From Cunninghamia lanceolata (Eukaryota; Streptophyta; Pinopsida; Cupressales; Cupressaceae), in the NCBI GenBank assembly GCA_027924645.1, contig BSBN01001225.1:11178001-11242000 (forward strand): DNA of 64,000 nucleotides, written 5' to 3'. The stretch's first letter is position 1; every line of letters starts with the position of its first letter. Below are positions 59,993-64,000 of this stretch, piece by piece. The notes beneath the pieces were generated by a model. The model was not told where the DNA came from and did not search any database. It worked only from the letters and a program-made list of their open reading frames with translations. The translations under genes were made by a program, and so were the position numbers.

Positions 59993-62411
59993 TGTACACT
60001 CAAAATCACGACTCGGTGGCCTGGGGCGGTTGAGTCAGCTTTGGCATGCACACAAACCCTCTCTCCTTGCCACGGGGTGAACCTCCACATCACTCTCGCT
60101 CTCATGGAAGTAGCCAGTCGAGAGGAGGTGAGACATGGGGGTGGTCTAGCTCATTTGAGAGCTAGACTTCATGGAGAGTGATCAGCCAGTCTTAGGACCT
60201 TTGTTATGCATTTTTTGAATGTGGTGTTTTGTAACCATTGTTGTAAAGATAACTATATGACCTAAAGGGTCACTAGTCACTATTCTCCTGTTGGGGTTTC
60301 TAATGTTCCAATGTTGTGTGGGTTGACTGTTGTTCTCATTGATGTTTTGTTTAAGTTGATGTTGTCATTTGTGTTATTGGATGATTGCTTGTATTTGAAG
60401 TTCTTTGAATCTTTCATGTTGTTGTTGAATTACCAATTGATCTTGTTGTTGTCTAAGGTGGATCTCCTCTATCTCGTCAAGGATTTCCTTCACTCACTCA
60501 CCTCTAAGTCTAGGGCATATTCATGAGCCTAAACAAGAGAGAGATGGTTTAAGTTAACCTTGACTTGACCTAGGGTTTTGACATAGGGTTTGTGTGACCT
60601 AAGGTTTGACTTTGTTGACTTTGTGTTGACCTTGTGATGAAACCAAGGGTTTTAACTGATGTTGACTAAACTGGACCTTGTGTTGGGACCAAGGGTTTGT
60701 AAACCTTCTACGCTGCTAATGTTTTTATTCTTTTCTATTTTGTATGCATGCAAGCCTATATGAGTGCAAAATATTTTTGTGTTTTTTTATGTTTATGGAA
60801 ATGAAAGTGCTTTTTTCTATTCTAGGAATTAGAAGATGAATGCAAACTAGTATGAGATTACCTAATGTAATGTAATCTATGTTTTTGGTTTGATTTTCTG
60901 AATAAATGGATCAATTTAAACTAGGAAACATAAATTGCTTTTAATCTATGAACTTTTCAAAGGGAAACTACTTTAACATATACAAATCTACTTAGCCTAT
61001 CAAGGAAAAAGCAACATGTATTTACTATTCCCAAGAGCAAAGTTTTTATTATCTAATTACTATGAAATAAATAAAAGCATGAAGGAACCTAGAATAAAAG
61101 AGATGTGTGAGCCTCCACTACCCTCAGAAATCCTTGTATGGCAACCTCTAATCCTCTTCTAGCAGTGCGCTGATCCTCTTGGAAACAATAAGAAAAGAGA
61201 AGCAAAAGAAGCTTTTGAAGCTTTGAAATGAGCTCAGTGAGAGCTTGATGAGCACTATGGCTTGTGATAAGAGTATCATATCAATGCAAAATGAAGTTTT
61301 AGAAAAGATAGATGAGATAAGAAATAAAAGAAAAAGGCTCTAATGTCTCGTGTGAGAATATGGATGCTTGATTTAGAGAGCAATAACCTGTAAGAACTAT
61401 GTGCACAAATGAAATTGCCTCCCTTTGTACTTGAGGGAGGGGGGTATTTATAGGTTTAAAGAAGGGATGAGACATGAACAAGAAGAAGATTTAACTCAAT
61501 TTTATTGAAGAGTTAACTTAGAAGATACAAGAGTGATCTGGGCTAAAATTAGAGTGATCTAACCAATTATAACTTATCACTCTAGAAGAAGTGAAGAAAA
61601 AGAATGCATGAGAATGCATGGGAATGCATAGGTTGATAACTAAAGATAAAAACAAGTTAAATATGCATGCTTGGGTACATAAAATAGTTAACTCTATCTT
61701 TGGCATGAAATTCCATGCAAACAGGAAGAAAAATAGGTGAAAATATAGCTATTTTTGGCCAACAACTTGAGTTATTTCACAATTGGGAAAAATGACAAGG
61801 CCACCCATGGGTCGCTCCTTTCACCAATCAGGGTCACCTAGGGGCGACCCTGGGTTGCCCGGGGGTGACCCATGGGCGACACTCAAAGGAGGACACTTGG
61901 GTGGAAGTGCATGATGGGAGATGGAAGAGGAGGAGAAAATAAGGGGATCTACCTCTGGAAATAGGTCAATAGGGAACAAAAACCAAATCTCCACTTGCAA
62001 AAGTAGGATCTCCCAGGGGAGATCTAGAAAAAATAGGGGGAGATTTGGATTCATTAAGTGAAACTAAAAATTAAAAGTGGGAGATGCCTTGCGAGGACCT
62101 CTAGAAGGCCTCTAGGGGTGGGAATGGATGAAAAACATCAAGGAAAGGTGAAAACACAATGAATGGACAAATACAAATCTTAGGGATGAAGTCACAAGCA
62201 CAGGAAATGCAAATCAACAAGTGTCAAAAAGTGTCAAAAATGAAGAGAGAGAGATAACGACAAAGGGGAAACAACACAAGGAGGAAGAAAACACATGTCA
62301 CCAAGAGAATTGTTGTTGAGAGGATGTTATTTCACACTTATGTGTACGCGACAAGGATTGTGATCCACATCGGGGTCCTCATGGAGGCTATACATGATTT
62401 TGGTGCTTATA
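59993..62411 (-). repeat. 5' LTR of element C
   Basis: 2419 bp, running on the minus strand from TATAAGCACC (originally TGTAAGC by comparison with the other LTR) to GAGTGTACA. The TATA box CCTATAAATA (minus) is at 61445-61454, followed by CCCCCTCCCTC, a plant-type core promoter. Confidence 0.88.
61800..61890. repeat. GGTCACC/GGGCGACCC palindromic cluster in the 5' LTR of C
   Basis: About six copies of the type GGTCACC, GGCGACCC or GGGTGACCC within 90 bp, alternating in direction. The 3' LTR has a shorter version at 39636-39690. Confidence 0.75.
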
Positions 62412-62620
62412 GAGACAGAATGACACTTTATTATGGAGTGCACAACATATGAGGATATTTGTATCTAGTATGAAAACAACCTGAAAGAAGACAACGTAAC
62501 CAAATTATTCAAGGAAGAAAGGCTTAACAAAACTATAGATTATTTAGTCAAAATACATAATAGAAGATCTGACATTCAAAGGAGTTTGAAAATGCCTTAG
62601 GGTTGCCACTCTTGTTCCCT
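62412..62620 (+). pseudogene. LINE reverse transcriptase remnant, 3' part
   Basis: Frame text ETE, stop, HFIMECTTYEDICI, then YENNLKEDNVTKLFKEERLN and KTIDYLVKIHNRRSDIQRSL. This continues the LINE part at 36480-37326 across element C. The two stops read as TGG to TGA and CAG to TAG. Confidence 0.7.
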
Positions 62621-62643
62621 TAGACTACTTGGTCTCATGGACA

Positions 62644-62830
62644 CACTAGTAGAAATATGGCAAATAAATGACCAGGTGACTAAAACTTTTAGTCACGTGA
62701 CCAAACTTTTTGTAACACAGTTATAAATGACTAAATAAATGACTAATTTGGTCATCAGTTGAAACGACTAAATAAATGACTAATTTGGTCATCGGGCAAA
62801 AAACACAACTAAAGTGGATAATTAAAAAAA
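62644..62830 (+). mobile_element. CACTA-type transposon end (plus-oriented)
   Basis: It starts CACTAGTAGAAATATGGCAA and carries AAATGACTAATTTGGTCATC-type words three times, then CATCGGGCAAAAAACACAAC. It is the mirror of the 32381 end. The other end is not seen before the window closes. Confidence 0.6.
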
Positions 62831-62845
62831 TATTTCGAATTGACG

Positions 62846-63274
62846 GAGTGGGTTGTATTGTAATATAATATAATAATAATATATTATATTACAATACAAT
62901 ATAATATATTATATTATAATATAATATGATATTATATAATATAATAAATATAATATATATTATAATATATATATATATATATATTATATAATATTATATT
63001 ATTAATATTACAATATTATATTTATATTATAATGTATTTAATATTATATAATAATATAATATATTTAATATTATATAATAATATTATATTATATTATATT
63101 ATATTATATATATTATTATTATATATATAATATATTATAATATAACATAATATTATATTATATAATATTATAATATTATATTATATTTATATTATATTAT
63201 TATTATATATAATATATATTATATTATAATATAATATAATATTATATTTATATTATATTATTAATATTATAATA
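62846..63274. repeat. AT-only low-complexity tract
   Basis: About 430 bp made almost wholly of TAATA, ATTAT and TATATA words with only a few C or G bases. It follows the CACTA-type end directly. It would form many alternative hairpins. Confidence 0.9.
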
Positions 63275-63461
63275 TGGGTGCCAAAATTATACATGGGCTA
63301 CCATATACATGTATTTCATTTAAATTTCACTTTTGGCATTGGCGCCCACCTCCATTTCACTTTTGGCGCCTGTTGCTTCAAGTTGAAACCCTAAAGGTAA
63401 ACCCTAACTCAGAAAAGCTTAAAACCCTAACTTATTTTGTTTCATTGGAGCAGAGCTGGGC

Positions 63462-63617
63462 ATGTTGAGAGCCATGGTGAGGGCCATGGCCCTCACCTTC
63501 ATTGCTTCGACAGAGCTATTCCCCGTGCAATTGCGGTCGATGTGTCACGGGATATCAACGGCAGTCGGTAAGGCAGGGGTAAGCATCAGAGCATTTGGGT
63601 TTCTGTATGCTACGTAA
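63462..63617 (+). CDS. Possible first exon of a gene, 51 codons
   Basis: ATG 63462 opens [20 protein letters not shown] and the frame ends at TAA 63615-63617. GGTAAG and GGGTAAGC (about 63569-63583) would serve as splice donors. The N-terminus is Arg/Ala/Met-rich like an organelle transit peptide. The upstream text has AAACCCTAA words common near plant gene starts. No function can be proposed and no second exon is seen. Confidence 0.3.
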   Translation: MLRAMVRAMALTFIASTELFPVQLRSMCHGISTAVGKAGVSIRAFGFLYAT

Positions 63618-63760
63618 AGTCCACATGAAAAGGAGATGGATGCAGGGTACCCTAGAGGAATTGGTATTAAGGCTTCCTTAATACAAATAAAATAAAGATA
63701 AAACTATTAATTATAAAACATCTTTTAAATATACTATATAATTTTAGTTCACTTTAGTTC

Positions 63761-64000
63761 TAGGGTTTAGGGTTTTGAGTTAGGGTTTTGGGTTTAGTGT
63801 TTAGGATGTTTAGGGTTTAGGGTTTTACGTTTTAGGTTTAGGGTTTAGTGTTTAGGTTTTAGTGTTTTGGGTTTAGGGTTTCGGGTTTAGGGTTTAGGGT
63901 TTAGGTTTTAGTGTTTAGGGTTTAGGGTTTAGGGTTTAGGGTTTCATGTTCAGGGTTTGGGGTTTAGGGTTTAGGGCTTCAAGTTTAGGGTTTCAAGTTT
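63761..64000. repeat. Degenerate TTTAGGG telomere-like repeats
   Basis: Dense GGGTTTAGGG words with variants GGGTTTTGGG, GTGTTTAGG and GGGTTTCAGG run to the window edge. This matches the plant telomere repeat in degenerate form, so it is an interstitial or subtelomeric tract. Confidence 0.85.

Larger units (their letters stand above)
37327..62411 (-). mobile_element. Ty3/gypsy element C, internally deleted, with nested insertions
   Basis: LTRs lie at 59993-62411 (5') and 37327-40200 (3') and differ by roughly 9% over the first 65 bp. Flanks GAGAT and GAGAC are a target duplication inside a LINE. On the minus strand come the LTR, a possible primer site (TTGGTGAACCTGATGTG, about 59974-59990), gag, an aspartic protease, then the tail of integrase. 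RT, RNase H and the integrase core are missing, so it is non-autonomous. A purine run (GAGGGGGCAAATA, minus) abuts the 3' LTR. A decayed plant-mobile-domain gene lies on the plus strand before the 3' LTR. Elements D, E and a 970 bp inverted-repeat element are inserted in it. Confidence 0.88.

Overview
This is a 64 kb piece of a seed-plant nuclear genome, most likely a gymnosperm (an inference). The evidence is Ty1/copia, Ty3/gypsy, LINE, CACTA-type and TRIM elements nested inside one another, a DYW-type PPR remnant, GT-AG introns, plant-type TATA boxes and TTTAGGG telomere-like repeats. Coding density is very low and almost every reading frame is broken. The premature stops are mostly CAG to TAG or TGG to TGA/TAG, as expected from decay of methylated cytosines.

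Layout, left part. 1-4.1 kb: a decayed ORF end, then a 3.8 kb stretch carrying GGCGC/GCGCC words about every 60 bp. 4.94-7.04 kb (minus): the only clearly intact multi-exon gene, seven exons and 483 codons of unknown function, with a TATA box and a CpG-rich 141 bp foldback directly upstream. 9.56-10.83 kb: PPR gene fragments, one split by a complete 332 bp TRIM element with a target-site duplication. 10.82-11.14 kb: a 317 bp hairpin with 152 bp arms. 11.1-12.4 kb (minus): remnant exons of a Pro-rich protein. 12.8-14.6 kb: degenerate keyword repeats and a 53 bp minisatellite. 14.86-15.52 kb (minus): an open 219-codon exon of unknown function.

Middle. 16.58-30.72 kb: copia element A (minus), split by related copia element B (plus, 18.74-25.83 kb, duplication AGATT). 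Both share a gag/pol frame break and an integrase Asp to Asn change. A sits against a truncated receptor-like kinase. 32.2-32.4 kb: a CACTA-type end. 36.5-37.3 kb: a LINE reverse-transcriptase remnant.

Right part. 37.33-62.41 kb: Ty3/gypsy element C (minus) inserted in that LINE. C keeps gag, protease and the integrase tail but has lost reverse transcriptase, and carries a decayed plant-mobile-domain (PMD) gene on the opposite strand. C is itself split by a 2.1 kb element D, a 970 bp inverted-repeat element, and element E (50.74-58.81 kb). E is a non-autonomous LTR element with four CCHC zinc knuckles and a long unfamiliar second ORF but no pol. Its PBS, PPT and LTR end resemble those of A and B, so it probably borrowed a copia machinery. 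62.6-64 kb: a second CACTA-type end, an AT-only tract, a short 5'-gene-like ORF and telomere-like repeats running off the window.

No sequence search was possible. Family calls rest on motifs read by eye, and functions are not assigned where nothing was recognised.
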